DNA of 64,000 nt from an uncultured Duncaniella sp. (GCA_910587165.1 CAJUKP010000010.1:14727-78726); one strand, 5' to 3'; counted from the stretch's first letter, positions 34,816 through 43,785 are shown. The notes: generated by a model not told the origin, from the letters alone. A program made the numbers and translations.

Positions 34816-36257
34816 TATTTCTTTGGTGTCAGACCGTTTTCGGCGGCAATCTTGTACATCATCTCAAGGGCTGCTTCACGGTCGGTGGCACCGATGAGTC
34901 CGTCGAGTATGGCATTCTTTATCCCAGTCTTGATAGTTCCTATCACAGGGCCTCCCGATATCCCGAATATTTCCATAATCTCATTGCCATCTACCGGAGG
35001 TTGTAGATTGCGTATCTCGTCACGTTCGTTGAGGTCGATGATTTTCTGTCTCACGAGGGCGAAGTTGCCCAATATGCGCGCCACCTTGGTCTTGTTCTTC
35101 GAGGTTATGTCGGCTTCGCACAGGGCCATGAGATCCTCGAGATCGTCACCAGCATCGTTGATGAGACGTCTGACAGCGGAGTCGGTCACTTCATCCTCGA
35201 CCAGAGCTATGGGCCTCATGTGGAGTTCGACGAGTTTCGCCACATACTTCATTTTCTGATCTTGCGGAAGACGCATGGCCCTGAAGATCCTGGGGACCAT
35301 CTTGGCACCGATGAAGTTGTGATTGTGGAATGTCCATCCGATTTTATCGTCCCAGCGTTTTGTGACAGGTTTCGCGATGTCGTGCATGAGTGCGGCCCAG
35401 CGCAGCCAGACATTGTCGCTTTTGGCAGCCACATTGTCAAGCACCGCAAGGGTGTGGAAGAAGTTGTCCTTATGGCCTTTGCCTTCAACAACATCTACAC
35501 CTTTCATCGCGGCGAGTTCCGGAAATATCAGTTTGAGCAGGCCGCTTTCGAGCAGAAGTTTCCATCCGGTGGAGGGAACGGGAGATTTCATTATTTTCAT
35601 GAGCTCGTCCACTATTCTCTCTTTCGATATTATGGAGATGCGCTGTGCATTGCGTCTGATGGCCTCAAAAGTGGGTGGATATATGTCAAATCCCAGCTGT
35701 GTGGCAAATCTGATAGCGCGCATCATGCGCAGAGGGTCGTCGCTGAATGTCACATCCGGATCGAGAGGTGTACGCAGAATACCGTCGTGCATATCCCCGA
35801 GACCTCCGAACAGATCGACAAGTTCTCCAAATCCGTTGCGATTGACTCTGAGGGCCAATGCGTTGATGGTAAAGTCACGCCTCGACAGGTCTTCCTCAAG
35901 GGTTCCATCCTCAACGATCGGTTTGCGGGAGTCCCGGTTGTAGGATTCCTTTCTGGCACCGACGAATTCCAATTCGAGATCATGACGTTTCACCTGGGCG
36001 GTGCCGAAGTTTCTGAACACGGCGAGGTGGGTCTTCTTGCCGAGCCTTTTGGCCACAAGCTCGGCAAGCTCGATGCCGCTGCCCACTGTGACGAAGTCTA
36101 TGTCCTTGGAAGGACGTCCGAGATAAAAGTCTCTCACACATCCGCCTACGGCATAGCAGGGGCGGTCGATGGAATCGGCCGCCTCGCCTATGGTATGGAA
36201 GAGGGGTGTGTCGAGCCTCTTCAATACTGTTTCTGAAGTGTTGATGCTAAAGGTCAA
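34815..36257 (-). CDS. cca: CCA tRNA nucleotidyltransferase with HD domain
   Basis: This 480-residue class II nucleotidyltransferase adds or repairs the 3' CCA end of tRNAs. The head domain has GGCVRD at 38-43 and the catalytic DID at 52-54. EEDLSRRDFTINALAL and DDPLRMMRAIRFA are the neck signatures. A C-terminal HD domain (LMHDIAKPVTKRW) follows, as in many bacterial forms. PolyA polymerase activity cannot be excluded by sequence alone. It overlaps the M24 gene by 11 bases and queD by one. Confidence 0.92.
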   Translation of the reverse strand: MTFSINTSETVLKRLDTPLFHTIGEAADSIDRPCYAVGGCVRDFYLGRPSKDIDFVTVGSGIELAELVAKRLGKKTHLAVFRNFGTAQVKRHDLELEFVGARKESYNRDSRKPIVEDGTLEEDLSRRDFTINALALRVNRNGFGELVDLFGGLGDMHDGILRTPLDPDVTFSDDPLRMMRAIRFATQLGFDIYPPTFEAIRRNAQRISIISKERIVDELMKIMKSPVPSTGWKLLLESGLLKLIFPELAAMKGVDVVEGKGHKDNFFHTLAVLDNVAAKSDNVWLRWAALMHDIAKPVTKRWDDKIGWTFHNHNFIGAKMVPRIFRAMRLPQDQKMKYVAKLVELHMRPIALVEDEVTDSAVRRLINDAGDDLEDLMALCEADITSKNKTKVARILGNFALVRQKIIDLNERDEIRNLQPPVDGNEIMEIFGISGGPVIGTIKTGIKNAILDGLIGATDREAALEMMYKIAAENGLTPKK

Positions 36258-37443
36258 AATACACTATTTCTTCGGGAGAGTTTGTGAGACATTCCACTTT
36301 TCCTGCACGTATGGCATAAGTGTTTTCTATGCCGATCGCACCGACGTGGGGTATGACGAATTTCGGTTCGAGCGCGATCACATTACCTTCGCTGAGCACA
36401 TCACGGCTACGGGGAGCAATGACCGGAAGCTCGTTTATCTCGATACCCACACCGTGTCCAATGAATCCGGCGTGTTGGCGGTGGCCCATGTAATATGCCT
36501 TCAGATCACGTTCGGTCACCATCTGCTCGGCCTTTTCCCATAGATCCTTGGCTTTGACACCGGGTTTCATCATGGCTGTAAGTTCACGGTGGATATCTAT
36601 CGAACACCGGTGGGCCTTGAGTGCAAGCTCAGGCAGTGATCCTGTCTCAGGGGCGAATACACGTGTCATATCGGTCATGTATCCGTCAAAGTTTCCATTC
36701 ATATCCACCATCACAGTCGTGCCCGGCGCTATGATGGTGCCGTCAGCCCCCACCGGGAGTGACGGGTCGTTTCCGGCGCCACCCATGGCGAAGTCGTAGG
36801 GCGAAGGGGCGTCGGCATTCTCGCCGGCAAGCACATTGCCCATGTGGAGTTCCATGGAATCACCGCTGATACGGAATTGTCCGAGACACCCTTCGAGACG
36901 GCTCACGCGTTCGATTTCCACCTGAAGTTCGAGATCGCTCATTCCGGGGGAGAAGAGTTTGGGGATCTTGCGATAGACAAGATCATGCTTGATTCCGGAC
37001 CGGCGTATCATCCCGATCTCGAAATCGGTCTTTATGGACCGTGCCGTCCGGAGGAGGGGAGAGGCATTGGCAATCTCCACGCCCGGGAACACTTTGGAAA
37101 GGCGTCTGAATGTGGTGTAGGGAAGAAGGTCGAGTTCAAGGCCGATGCTCTCCGGCATATTCAGACCAAGCGACATGGTGATGTCCTCCGGTTTGCGGAT
37201 ATATACCACCCCGTCACCGTCAAGCTCAACAGGGCGTCGCACGAAGTTGATCACCTCCCCTTCATGGGGAATATATACATATCCGGCAAATACACGGCCG
37301 GTAATGTAATATATGTTAGCGTTATCCGTGAGGAGCATACCCTTCATGCCGGCCTTACCCATAAGGTCTCTCAGTCGCGAGAGCCTGAGGGCATATTCCT
37401 CGGCAGGCAGGAGGTTAAGTCTATTCTTGAGAACGTCTTTCAT
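36247..37443 (-). CDS. M24-family aminopeptidase (Xaa-Pro type)
   Basis: This 398-residue cytoplasmic metallopeptidase has a creatinase-like N-terminal domain and a pita-bread C-terminal domain. The metal ligands are visible: two Asp in MVDMNGNFDGYMTDMTRVF, His in GHGVGIEINELP, Glu in LEPKFV and Glu in GIENTY. The Xaa-Pro specificity is inferred from the domain layout. It sits 13 bases after the META gene and overlaps cca by 11 bases. Confidence 0.88.
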   Translation of the reverse strand: MKDVLKNRLNLLPAEEYALRLSRLRDLMGKAGMKGMLLTDNANIYYITGRVFAGYVYIPHEGEVINFVRRPVELDGDGVVYIRKPEDITMSLGLNMPESIGLELDLLPYTTFRRLSKVFPGVEIANASPLLRTARSIKTDFEIGMIRRSGIKHDLVYRKIPKLFSPGMSDLELQVEIERVSRLEGCLGQFRISGDSMELHMGNVLAGENADAPSPYDFAMGGAGNDPSLPVGADGTIIAPGTTVMVDMNGNFDGYMTDMTRVFAPETGSLPELALKAHRCSIDIHRELTAMMKPGVKAKDLWEKAEQMVTERDLKAYYMGHRQHAGFIGHGVGIEINELPVIAPRSRDVLSEGNVIALEPKFVIPHVGAIGIENTYAIRAGKVECLTNSPEEIVYFDL

Positions 37444-37456
37444 GACAACCTCTTAT

Positions 37457-38329
37457 TTATTCTTCTACAAGTTCATCTGCAGCCAGACGCTTGAGTGTTA
37501 TGATTTTCTGACCGGCCTGATTGCACAGATATGCAGTGTCGGGGTTATTGCCCTTTGATGCGGATGCCACCTGTTCGAGTGCGAGAAGGAATGTCTGTTC
37601 CTCGGCGATGTCAGGACAGGTCATTCGGGAAGTGGCGAGGTCGCGGAATTCGATGCCCTGGCCCTTGTCATAGTTGACAATTATGGTGCCATTGAGTATG
37701 TTGCAGCCTGCATTGCCATGCACACGGCCCTCGTTTGTGTCAATCACGATCTTGATGGCCGCCTTGATGTCGCGGTCTTCGATCACAGTCACCTTCCAGG
37801 CTCCGTTGATGAAGTCAAGGCTCTGTTTGCGGAGCTTCATCACCACACGTCCTGTGGCCGACATCAGACTGAGGTCCCGGGAGCCAATGAATGAGCATGA
37901 GGCCACATTGTTCAGCGCTGAGTTCACTGCCTGTTCGTAGGGAGCGTCCGCACAAGCCTTGAGTGAGGTGATGAACTCGCCGGCAGGTTGAATCTTTCCG
38001 TTCTCAACCTTCCACGCTCCGTTTATATAGTTGCAACCGTTGAAACCCATCACATTCAGCACTCCCGGCTGTGATGTCTCAGGCTCGAATGTCAGTATGG
38101 GGTGGTTCTCGCCATTGACATTGACTTGCTTGCCATCGAGTTCGATGATTGACCATTCACCTGTGAAGGCTGACAGGGATGGCGTTTTTTCACCTTTTGA
38201 CGCAGATGCCTGCACGGCGGACTCTGTTGTTCGGTCAGCCGGAATTGTTTTGTTGTTATTCTTCATTGTATTGCATGAGCCCATGAGGAGAAGCGAGAGG
38301 CCTGCCGCTACAAATATTGTTGATTTCAT
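37457..38329 (-). CDS. Lipoprotein with two META (HslJ-like) domains
   Basis: This 290-residue protein has the lipobox LMGSC (Cys19). Two META domains follow a short Ser/Lys linker. The first runs from about 50 to 165 (FTGEWSIIELDGKQVNV, FNGCNYINGAWKVENG), the second from about 170 to 280 (INGAWKVTVIEDRDI, NAGCNILNGTI). Single META proteins such as HslJ are envelope proteins linked to stress or heat-shock. The function here is unknown. It leads a seven-gene operon (META, M24, cca, queD, queE, nucleotidase, DUF486). Confidence 0.85.
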   Translation of the reverse strand: MKSTIFVAAGLSLLLMGSCNTMKNNNKTIPADRTTESAVQASASKGEKTPSLSAFTGEWSIIELDGKQVNVNGENHPILTFEPETSQPGVLNVMGFNGCNYINGAWKVENGKIQPAGEFITSLKACADAPYEQAVNSALNNVASCSFIGSRDLSLMSATGRVVMKLRKQSLDFINGAWKVTVIEDRDIKAAIKIVIDTNEGRVHGNAGCNILNGTIIVNYDKGQGIEFRDLATSRMTCPDIAEEQTFLLALEQVASASKGNNPDTAYLCNQAGQKIITLKRLAADELVEE

Positions 38330-38354
38330 GATTTGAGTTTTTGAATTGATGATG

Positions 38355-38362
38355 CAAAATTA
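38355..38362 (-). promoter_or_regulatory. Promoter -7 box of the META-cca-que operon
   Basis: The minus strand reads TAATTTTG followed by CATCATCA. The predicted start is near 38350 with a leader of about 21 bases. Confidence 0.6.
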
Positions 38363-38378
38363 ATAAAAACGCCTGAGA

Positions 38379-38939
38379 TTACCGTCGGCTCCGTTTCACA
38401 ATTATATGGTTGCTTTCGGTTATGACAATGTCGAGCGCCACATCGTGAGGTTCGGCGTCGATTTCATCGTCGAGGAGCTGGAAGTCAAATCCCATGCCCA
38501 CTTTTGTGGCTTTTGTATCGCCCAGCAGACGGTCGTAATAGCCTTTTCCACGCCCCACGCGGTTGCCGTTGCGGTCGAAAGCGACGGCAGGCACCACCAC
38601 CATCTCTATGTCGCACATCGAGGCGGTGTCGTTGCCTGTGGGTTCCTCGATATGGAAGGAGCCGAGAGTGAGCCGCTGTTCATCGTAGGGGAGAATGTCA
38701 AGATTGACACCGTTGACCCTTGGAAGATAGAAATGTTTGCGGGATGCCCATTTGGCAATGAATGATCTCGTGGGAAGTTCGTCCGGCAAGGAATGATACA
38801 TGAGAATTCTGTCGGCGAGCATGAAGGCCGCTGTGCGTTCGAGAATGGCAAATGCCTTCTCGGCCGCACTCTGTTTTTCATTCTCACTAAGGAGAGTTTT
38901 GCGCGCCTTGACTCTTCGGCGGATGTCGTCTTTATTCAT
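38379..38939 (-). CDS. 5-formyltetrahydrofolate cyclo-ligase
   Basis: The enzyme (186 residues from the chosen start MNKDDIRRRVKAR) converts 5-formyl-THF to 5,10-methenyl-THF with ATP. Family signatures are the basic N-terminal helix, YHSLPDELPTRSF, FYLPRVNG, VVPAVAFDRNGNRVGRGKGYYDR, and VGMGFDFQ. An in-frame ATG eight codons upstream (38963) is possible. It follows the S41 protease gene and links with the C1 metabolism of the glycine cleavage operon. Confidence 0.92.
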   Translation of the reverse strand: MNKDDIRRRVKARKTLLSENEKQSAAEKAFAILERTAAFMLADRILMYHSLPDELPTRSFIAKWASRKHFYLPRVNGVNLDILPYDEQRLTLGSFHIEEPTGNDTASMCDIEMVVVPAVAFDRNGNRVGRGKGYYDRLLGDTKATKVGMGFDFQLLDDEIDAEPHDVALDIVITESNHIIVKRSRR

Positions 38940-38991
38940 AATAGAGAACGTGTGGTGTTTCACTCACCGCCGGCCCGGCCGGTGGGAGCTT

Positions 38992-40611
38992 TCAGTTAGT
39001 CAGAGGGAAAGCGGCTTTGCCCTCGTCAAGAGCCTCGATGGCCGAAATCACCGTGGGATCGCTCTCGTTGAATATCTCATAGTAGCCTCGGTTGCCGAAG
39101 ATGTTGCGGGCTATGACTGCCTTCAGTGAACTAACAATCAGGTTGCGGGAAAGGTTTATGTAATACCATCTCGGTGTCACTCCGGCTTTGGCCGCGTAGC
39201 TGACAAATTCCTGCAGCAAGGTGTCATCGTCGGGCAGGAGCGAGAGCATTTCGGTGGCGTTGCGGCTTTTGGACAGACGCTCGCGGTTGCGGTCGGTGTA
39301 GTCAAAAGAATATTTCTGTATCAAGCCGCCGTTGACTACGTTGAGATAGTAGGATGTTATGCCGGTTGTGTCATTGGGTACGAATATGTCAGGCATGATA
39401 CCTCCGCCGCCATAGACGGTGCGCCCATGCAGTGTGCTGAACTCGAGGTTCTTGTCAAACTTAATGGAGTCAGCGTTATAGTATTCGCCATGCTCATACC
39501 TTGTGAGCAAGTCGCGGTCATAGTCTGTGCCGGGAGCGTATGTCTTCTGTATGCAGCGTCCCGAAGGGGTATAATAACGGGCCACAGTGAGACGGACGGC
39601 ACTGCTGTCGGGAAGTTCGAGCTGATTCTGGACGAGTCCTTTTCCGAACGAACGGCGCCCCACGATGAGTCCGCGGTCATTGTCCTGGATGGCACCGGCG
39701 AATATCTCGCTCGCACTTGCCGAGACCTCGTCGAGAAGCACAACTATCTCGGCATTTCTGAATGCACCGGACCCATCGCTGCCGAGGGGTGCTTTCTCGG
39801 GATAATGCGCGCCCTTCATGGACACTATGGGCAAATCGCTTTCAAGAAATTCATTGGCCATGAGCACGGCAGGCTCCATGAAGCCTCCTCCGTTGCCTCT
39901 GAGGTCGATGATGAATTTCTCGGCGCCGTTGGATGCGAGCTCGACCATTGAGTTGAGAAATTCGCTGTAGGTCTGGGCTCCGAACTTGTTGATCTTCAGA
40001 TAACCGGTCTTGTCGGCTATTATATATGAGGCATCCACCGATGTGACGGGTATGGGACCGCGTGTCACCTCGAAGGGGAGCAGGTTTTTGGCTGTGGAAC
40101 GCTTGATGCCGAGGCGCACGATACTGTTCTTTGGCCCACGCAAGGAACTCATGACCTTGCCGTTGCTCCATTTCTGTCCTGCCACCATGGTATCGTTGAC
40201 GGTGACGATGCGGTCGCCGGGCAGAAGTCCTACCTTTTCAGACGGACCGCCTGAGATCACCTCGAGGACATTGATGGTGTCGCCGATCATATTGAATGTG
40301 ATTCCGATACCGGAAAATGAGCCTTCGAGCTCCTCATTGACACTTTTGAGGTCGGAGGCGGGTATGTAGACCGAGTGAGGGTCAAGTCCGGTCATGAATC
40401 CGGCCAAAGATTGCTCGAGCAGGGAGTCGGTGTCTATGTCGTCGACATAGTTGCGTTCAATCAGACGGATTATCGAGTCAAGTTTCTTGCGGGAGTCCCA
40501 GTTGTTGCCCGTATTGCTGAAAAAGGTCTTGCCTATCCACATACCCCCTGTGAGGGCCACCGCGATGACCAGAGGCATCCATACGGCAGGGCTTTTAAGA
40601 CGTTTGTTCAT
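38992..40611 (-). CDS. S41-family C-terminal processing peptidase
   Basis: This 539-residue envelope protease has an N-terminal membrane anchor (about 9-30), a PDZ domain (about 92-172, with GIGITF and GGPSEKVGLLPGDRI), and the S41 core. The core has FIIDLRGNGGG, the nucleophile Ser in DEVSASASEIFAGA (about 295-305), and the general base Lys324 in RRSFGKGLVQ. The C-terminal extension of about 180 residues is typical of Bacteroidota members. Such proteases trim periplasmic proteins at their C-termini. It lies 51 bases after the deaminase gene. Confidence 0.92.
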   Translation of the reverse strand: MNKRLKSPAVWMPLVIAVALTGGMWIGKTFFSNTGNNWDSRKKLDSIIRLIERNYVDDIDTDSLLEQSLAGFMTGLDPHSVYIPASDLKSVNEELEGSFSGIGITFNMIGDTINVLEVISGGPSEKVGLLPGDRIVTVNDTMVAGQKWSNGKVMSSLRGPKNSIVRLGIKRSTAKNLLPFEVTRGPIPVTSVDASYIIADKTGYLKINKFGAQTYSEFLNSMVELASNGAEKFIIDLRGNGGGFMEPAVLMANEFLESDLPIVSMKGAHYPEKAPLGSDGSGAFRNAEIVVLLDEVSASASEIFAGAIQDNDRGLIVGRRSFGKGLVQNQLELPDSSAVRLTVARYYTPSGRCIQKTYAPGTDYDRDLLTRYEHGEYYNADSIKFDKNLEFSTLHGRTVYGGGGIMPDIFVPNDTTGITSYYLNVVNGGLIQKYSFDYTDRNRERLSKSRNATEMLSLLPDDDTLLQEFVSYAAKAGVTPRWYYINLSRNLIVSSLKAVIARNIFGNRGYYEIFNESDPTVISAIEALDEGKAAFPLTN

Positions 40612-40662
40612 AGAAAAAAGAGCTGGAAAGTAGCTTTTGATAGTATAGTGATAAAGTCGGTT

Positions 40663-41094
40663 CTATTCGCTGATGGGGAGATGCGACACTTCTACGTGAG
40701 CCCGGCGGAGCAGGTCGATGCCTTCGGTGATCCTGTAGGTCTCATCGAACACAACACGCTTTATACCTGCCTGTATTATGAGTTTGGCACAGTCGAGACA
40801 AGGGGATGCTGTGACATAGAGGGTAGCTCCCTCCGAGGAGTTGTTTGAACGCGCCACTTTGGTGATGGCGTTTGCCTCGGCATGGAGCACATAGCTCTTG
40901 GTCACACCGCTTTCGTCCTCACACACGTTTTCGAATCCCGCCGGTGTTCCGTTGAAACCGTCGGAAATGATGGTGCGGTCCTTCACCATCAGAGCTCCCA
41001 CTTTGCGTCGCTGGCAATAGGAATTCTCGGCCCATATCCGGGCCATGCGAAGATAGCGCCTGTCTAATAAATCCTGTTTGGCGGACAAGTCCAT
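40663..41094 (-). CDS. Deoxycytidylate (dCMP) deaminase
   Basis: This 143-residue zinc enzyme makes dUMP for thymidylate synthesis. The zinc and catalytic residues are His71-Ala-Glu73 (LHAEANAI) and Cys99/Cys102 (ASPCLDCAK). The GFNGTPAGFENVCED stretch and RRKVGALMV near the N-terminus are typical of dCMP rather than CMP deaminases. It leads an operon with the S41 protease and the folate cyclo-ligase. Confidence 0.92.
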   Translation of the reverse strand: MDLSAKQDLLDRRYLRMARIWAENSYCQRRKVGALMVKDRTIISDGFNGTPAGFENVCEDESGVTKSYVLHAEANAITKVARSNNSSEGATLYVTASPCLDCAKLIIQAGIKRVVFDETYRITEGIDLLRRAHVEVSHLPISE

Positions 41095-41118
41095 GAAGGT
41101 GGTCGTTAATAATCACCG

Positions 41119-41126
41119 CAAATTTA
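41119..41126 (-). promoter_or_regulatory. Promoter -7 box of the dCMP deaminase operon
   Basis: The minus strand reads TAAATTTG followed by CGG. The predicted start near 41114 gives a leader of about 20 bases. Confidence 0.6.
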
Positions 41127-41271
41127 GTCATTTTTTCCCAATAAACCCCTATAAGGACCGAAAAAACAGATATATTCGGCATGAGTTCCGGGCATATTTG
41201 CCGAAAGGCATGATGATTTCCGGAATGGTGTCGGGATCCGGCTGCAAAAACGCACCTGGATATGAGAAAAC

Positions 41272-41287
41272 CTCAACATTTGTTGAG
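41272..41287 (-). terminator. Palindromic hairpin after the yccF gene
   Basis: CTCAACATTTGTTGAG folds into a 7-base stem with a 2-base loop and is flanked by T-rich sequence on both strands. It lies 15 bases after the yccF stop. The same 16 bases occur at 63,049. Confidence 0.55.
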
Positions 41288-41302
41288 ATTTTAAATTTAC
41301 TG

Positions 41303-41671
41303 TCAATTAATTTCCTTCCCGAACGGGAACAGTGCGAGACGCATGAGCTTGAAGTGCTGCATTCCGAAGGGTATTCCCACGATCGTGATACATAACACCA
41401 CACCCCAGAACAGGTGGGTGAGCGCGATGGGGATGCCTCCCACAAACCACCATATCAGGTTCATTATTCCGGCAAGGCATCCGGATGGCCAGCCGGTGGA
41501 GAAGACATTTGTCCCGAAGGGCCATATCGCGACTGATGCAAGTTTGAATGTCTGCAGTCCGAACGGGATGCCGATGATGGTGAGCATCATCAATATGCTT
41601 GATACAGCGTATTCGACGGCTATCATGAAGCCTCCGAATACGAACCAGATGATATTGAGAAGTATATTCAT
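41303..41671 (-). CDS. yccF: YccF/DUF307-family inner-membrane protein
   Basis: This 122-residue membrane protein has two similar halves. Each carries an LxxIxWxxFGG or WWFVGGIPIAL stretch and an (I/V)IGIPFG(L/M)QxFKL motif, which is the DUF307 signature. The function of the family is not known. It is last in the sigma-factor operon, six bases after the 186-residue membrane protein, so the three may act together in an envelope response (inference). Confidence 0.88.
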   Translation of the reverse strand: MNILLNIIWFVFGGFMIAVEYAVSSILMMLTIIGIPFGLQTFKLASVAIWPFGTNVFSTGWPSGCLAGIMNLIWWFVGGIPIALTHLFWGVVLCITIVGIPFGMQHFKLMRLALFPFGKEIN

Positions 41672-41677
41672 TATTTA

Positions 41678-42238
41678 TCAGGGATTAAGCTGTGATTTCA
41701 TTTCCCGAAGGAGCTGTGTGGTGCGGTGGTTTATGGCCAATCCGATACATCCGCCGAGCAGTACGCCGACAAGTGATCCGTAGAGGGCCCACGGGCCGAA
41801 ACTCTGGGCGAATGTCATGATCATGAAGATCACGAGCGGAATGGCACAGGTGATGCCCACAATGCGTGCAATCATGCGCTGACGTTCCACATTATAGACA
41901 GATTCGAGCGCATCCTTGACAGTCATTACGGAAAGGTCTATGTGTTTGATGTTGAGGGCACGGTAGAAATTAACCAGCCCCATCACCACGAAGAAAGCTC
42001 CTGCGGCAAGCACCATCTCCGGACTTTCCACGGCAAACGGCACGAGTGTGGCTATGCCGAGAAATGAGATCACCACAAGATTGAGTGTAAGGCGATAGAG
42101 CTTGTCACGCAAAGTGGTGACCTTCGTGGTGCTGACTTTGCGCTCAATCTCCCTTACGCTGGCGGCTGCCGCCTCAGAGGGGAGATCTATATTGTTCCAT
42201 TGGTTTCTGAGCTGATCGAGATCCATGTTGTTTTTCAC
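41678..42238 (-). CDS. Membrane protein partner of the ECF sigma factor (possible anti-sigma)
   Basis: This 186-residue protein has a soluble N-terminal segment of about 45 residues and four hydrophobic segments in two hairpins (about 50-100 and 125-170). It has no zinc-binding HxxxCxxC motif. Its start overlaps the sigma-factor stop by four bases, the usual arrangement for an anti-sigma factor, and the soluble head could bind sigma at the membrane. I recognise no family, so the role is inference. An ATG four codons in is an alternative start. Confidence 0.65.
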   Translation of the reverse strand: MKNNMDLDQLRNQWNNIDLPSEAAAASVREIERKVSTTKVTTLRDKLYRLTLNLVVISFLGIATLVPFAVESPEMVLAAGAFFVVMGLVNFYRALNIKHIDLSVMTVKDALESVYNVERQRMIARIVGITCAIPLVIFMIMTFAQSFGPWALYGSLVGVLLGGCIGLAINHRTTQLLREMKSQLNP

Positions 42239-42735
42239 TTGTTGTTCTGTTCGACTAACTTTTGCTTGATACGCCTCAGGCGGGTAGCTACGGTGTTGCG
42301 GGTCAGACCTGTCACCTCGGCTATCTCATCGTAGCTTTTCTCGTCGAGCCACATGAGGATGATGGCCTTGTCCATCTTCGGGAGTCCTCCTATGAGGCGG
42401 TACATTTCCCTGAGCATATCACCTTTGGCATTGTCAGGAGCCTCCATTTCTGTCACATTGTCGATGGAAACTCTGCCGGTGGTGTGGTGGGAGTTGCGCC
42501 TGAAGAAAGTGACGCAAGTGTTGAGGGCCACGCGGTAGATCCAGGTGGATTCCCTGGAATCTCCGCGGAACGAACCGATGCCTTGCCATATATTGGCGAG
42601 CACCTCCTGGTAAAGGTCGTTGAAATGGTCGTCGTCAGTGGCATACATATAGCACACCTTATATATAAGGCGTCTGTTGTCATTGACGACCGCCATGAAA
42701 CGGTTTTCTTTATCCTGTGAGGTTGCGTGAGTCAT
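42235..42735 (-). CDS. ECF-type RNA polymerase sigma factor
   Basis: This 166-residue protein has sigma region 2 (LIYKVCYMYATDDDHFNDLYQEVLANIWQGIGSFRGDSRESTW) and region 4 (LPKMDKAIILMWLDEKSYDEIAEVTGLTRNTVATRLRRIKQKL) without regions 1 and 3. It directs RNA polymerase to a stress or envelope regulon. It is cotranscribed with a membrane protein and YccF. The intergenic region shared with the divergent NatAB-like genes contains an 11-base inverted repeat. Confidence 0.92.
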   Translation of the reverse strand: MTHATSQDKENRFMAVVNDNRRLIYKVCYMYATDDDHFNDLYQEVLANIWQGIGSFRGDSRESTWIYRVALNTCVTFFRRNSHHTTGRVSIDNVTEMEAPDNAKGDMLREMYRLIGGLPKMDKAIILMWLDEKSYDEIAEVTGLTRNTVATRLRRIKQKLVEQNNK

Positions 42736-42764
42736 AATCTGCTATATTAGACTCATGTTTTTTC

Positions 42765-42793
42765 AAAAAGTTTCAGCGCGTATGAAACTTTTT
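42765..42793. promoter_or_regulatory. Inverted repeat in the sigma-factor/ABC divergent region
   Basis: AAAAAGTTTCA (42765-42775) and TGAAACTTTTT (42783-42793) form a perfect 11-base inverted repeat with a 7-base spacer. Both neighbouring genes point away from it, so a terminator would have nothing to stop. An operator for one or both units is the simplest reading. Confidence 0.5.
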
Positions 42794-42834
42794 CTCTGTT
42801 TGTGCGTCCTATGTAGCAAAATCAATCATACTCA

Positions 42835-43785
42835 ATGGATATACTGCAAGTAAATAATGTAAGCAAGGCCTATTCGGGCCATCTTGCCCTTGATGATGTG
42901 TCGCTGAACGTGCCCGAGGGTAAGATATATGGTCTGCTCGGTCCAAACGGTGCGGGAAAGACCACACTCATCCGTATAATCAACCATATCACAGCTCCTG
43001 ATAGCGGAGAGGTGTTGTTTGACGGCCACCGCATGACCCAGGAAGATGTAGAGCATATCGGTTACCTGCCAGAAGAGCGCGGCCTCTACAAAAAAATGAA
43101 AGTAGGGGAGCAGGCGGTGTTTTTCGCCCGGCTCAAAGGACTGTCCAAAGCCGAAGCCACCCGCGAACTGCGCAAATGGTTTGAGAAATTCGATATCCTT
43201 TCGTGGTGGGACCGTAAGGTTGAGGAGCTTTCAAAAGGCATGGCACAGAAGGTTCAGTTTATCGTCACTGTGCTCCACAGACCGAAGCTTCTGATATTTG
43301 ACGAGCCTTTTTCCGGTTTCGATCCTATCAATGCTAACCTTCTGAAGGAGGAGATACTCAAGCTTCGTGAAGAGGGTTCGACAGTGATATTCTCAACTCA
43401 CAACATGAACTCCGTGGAAGAGATATGTGACCATATCACTCTCATCAACAACAGCAGGAATATCCTGAGCGGAGATGTCGAGGAGTTGCGCCGGCGGTTT
43501 TTCGCCGATCGCTATGACCTGACCTTCACCGGAGATCCGCGCGGTCTGATGGAGCGTCTGCAGCCGTTGGCCGGCGAGTTCAAGATGCTTGATCCGGATG
43601 GACGCGGACGTAACCGTCTGTCGCTCCATGTCAATGGCGGAGGGTCGGACGAGGCTCTACGCAATGTGATATCTGTGGCAAACGATACGGTGGCTCTTGC
43701 CGGATTCTCGGAAAGCATAGCTTCAATGAACGATATATTCATCCGTGCTGTCGAGGAGGATTCGGCGGAAAGGGTGTCTGAATAA
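42835..43785 (+). CDS. natA: ABC transporter ATP-binding protein (NatA-like)
   Basis: This 316-residue ATPase has Walker A GPNGAGKT at 36-43, signature ELSKGMAQK, Walker B LLIFDEPFSGFDP, and the switch His in STHNM. A C-terminal extension of about 90 residues follows, as in the NatA/CcmA group. It pairs with the permease that starts 52 bases after its stop. The pair probably exports Na+ or a small molecule. The substrate is not shown by sequence. Confidence 0.88.
   Translation: MDILQVNNVSKAYSGHLALDDVSLNVPEGKIYGLLGPNGAGKTTLIRIINHITAPDSGEVLFDGHRMTQEDVEHIGYLPEERGLYKKMKVGEQAVFFARLKGLSKAEATRELRKWFEKFDILSWWDRKVEELSKGMAQKVQFIVTVLHRPKLLIFDEPFSGFDPINANLLKEEILKLREEGSTVIFSTHNMNSVEEICDHITLINNSRNILSGDVEELRRRFFADRYDLTFTGDPRGLMERLQPLAGEFKMLDPDGRGRNRLSLHVNGGGSDEALRNVISVANDTVALAGFSESIASMNDIFIRAVEEDSAERVSE

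Noticed and set aside
35220..36236. Open frame of 338 codons on the plus strand
   Set aside because: It lies entirely opposite cca, which has full catalytic motifs. The long frame is a by-product of codon bias in a GC-balanced gene.
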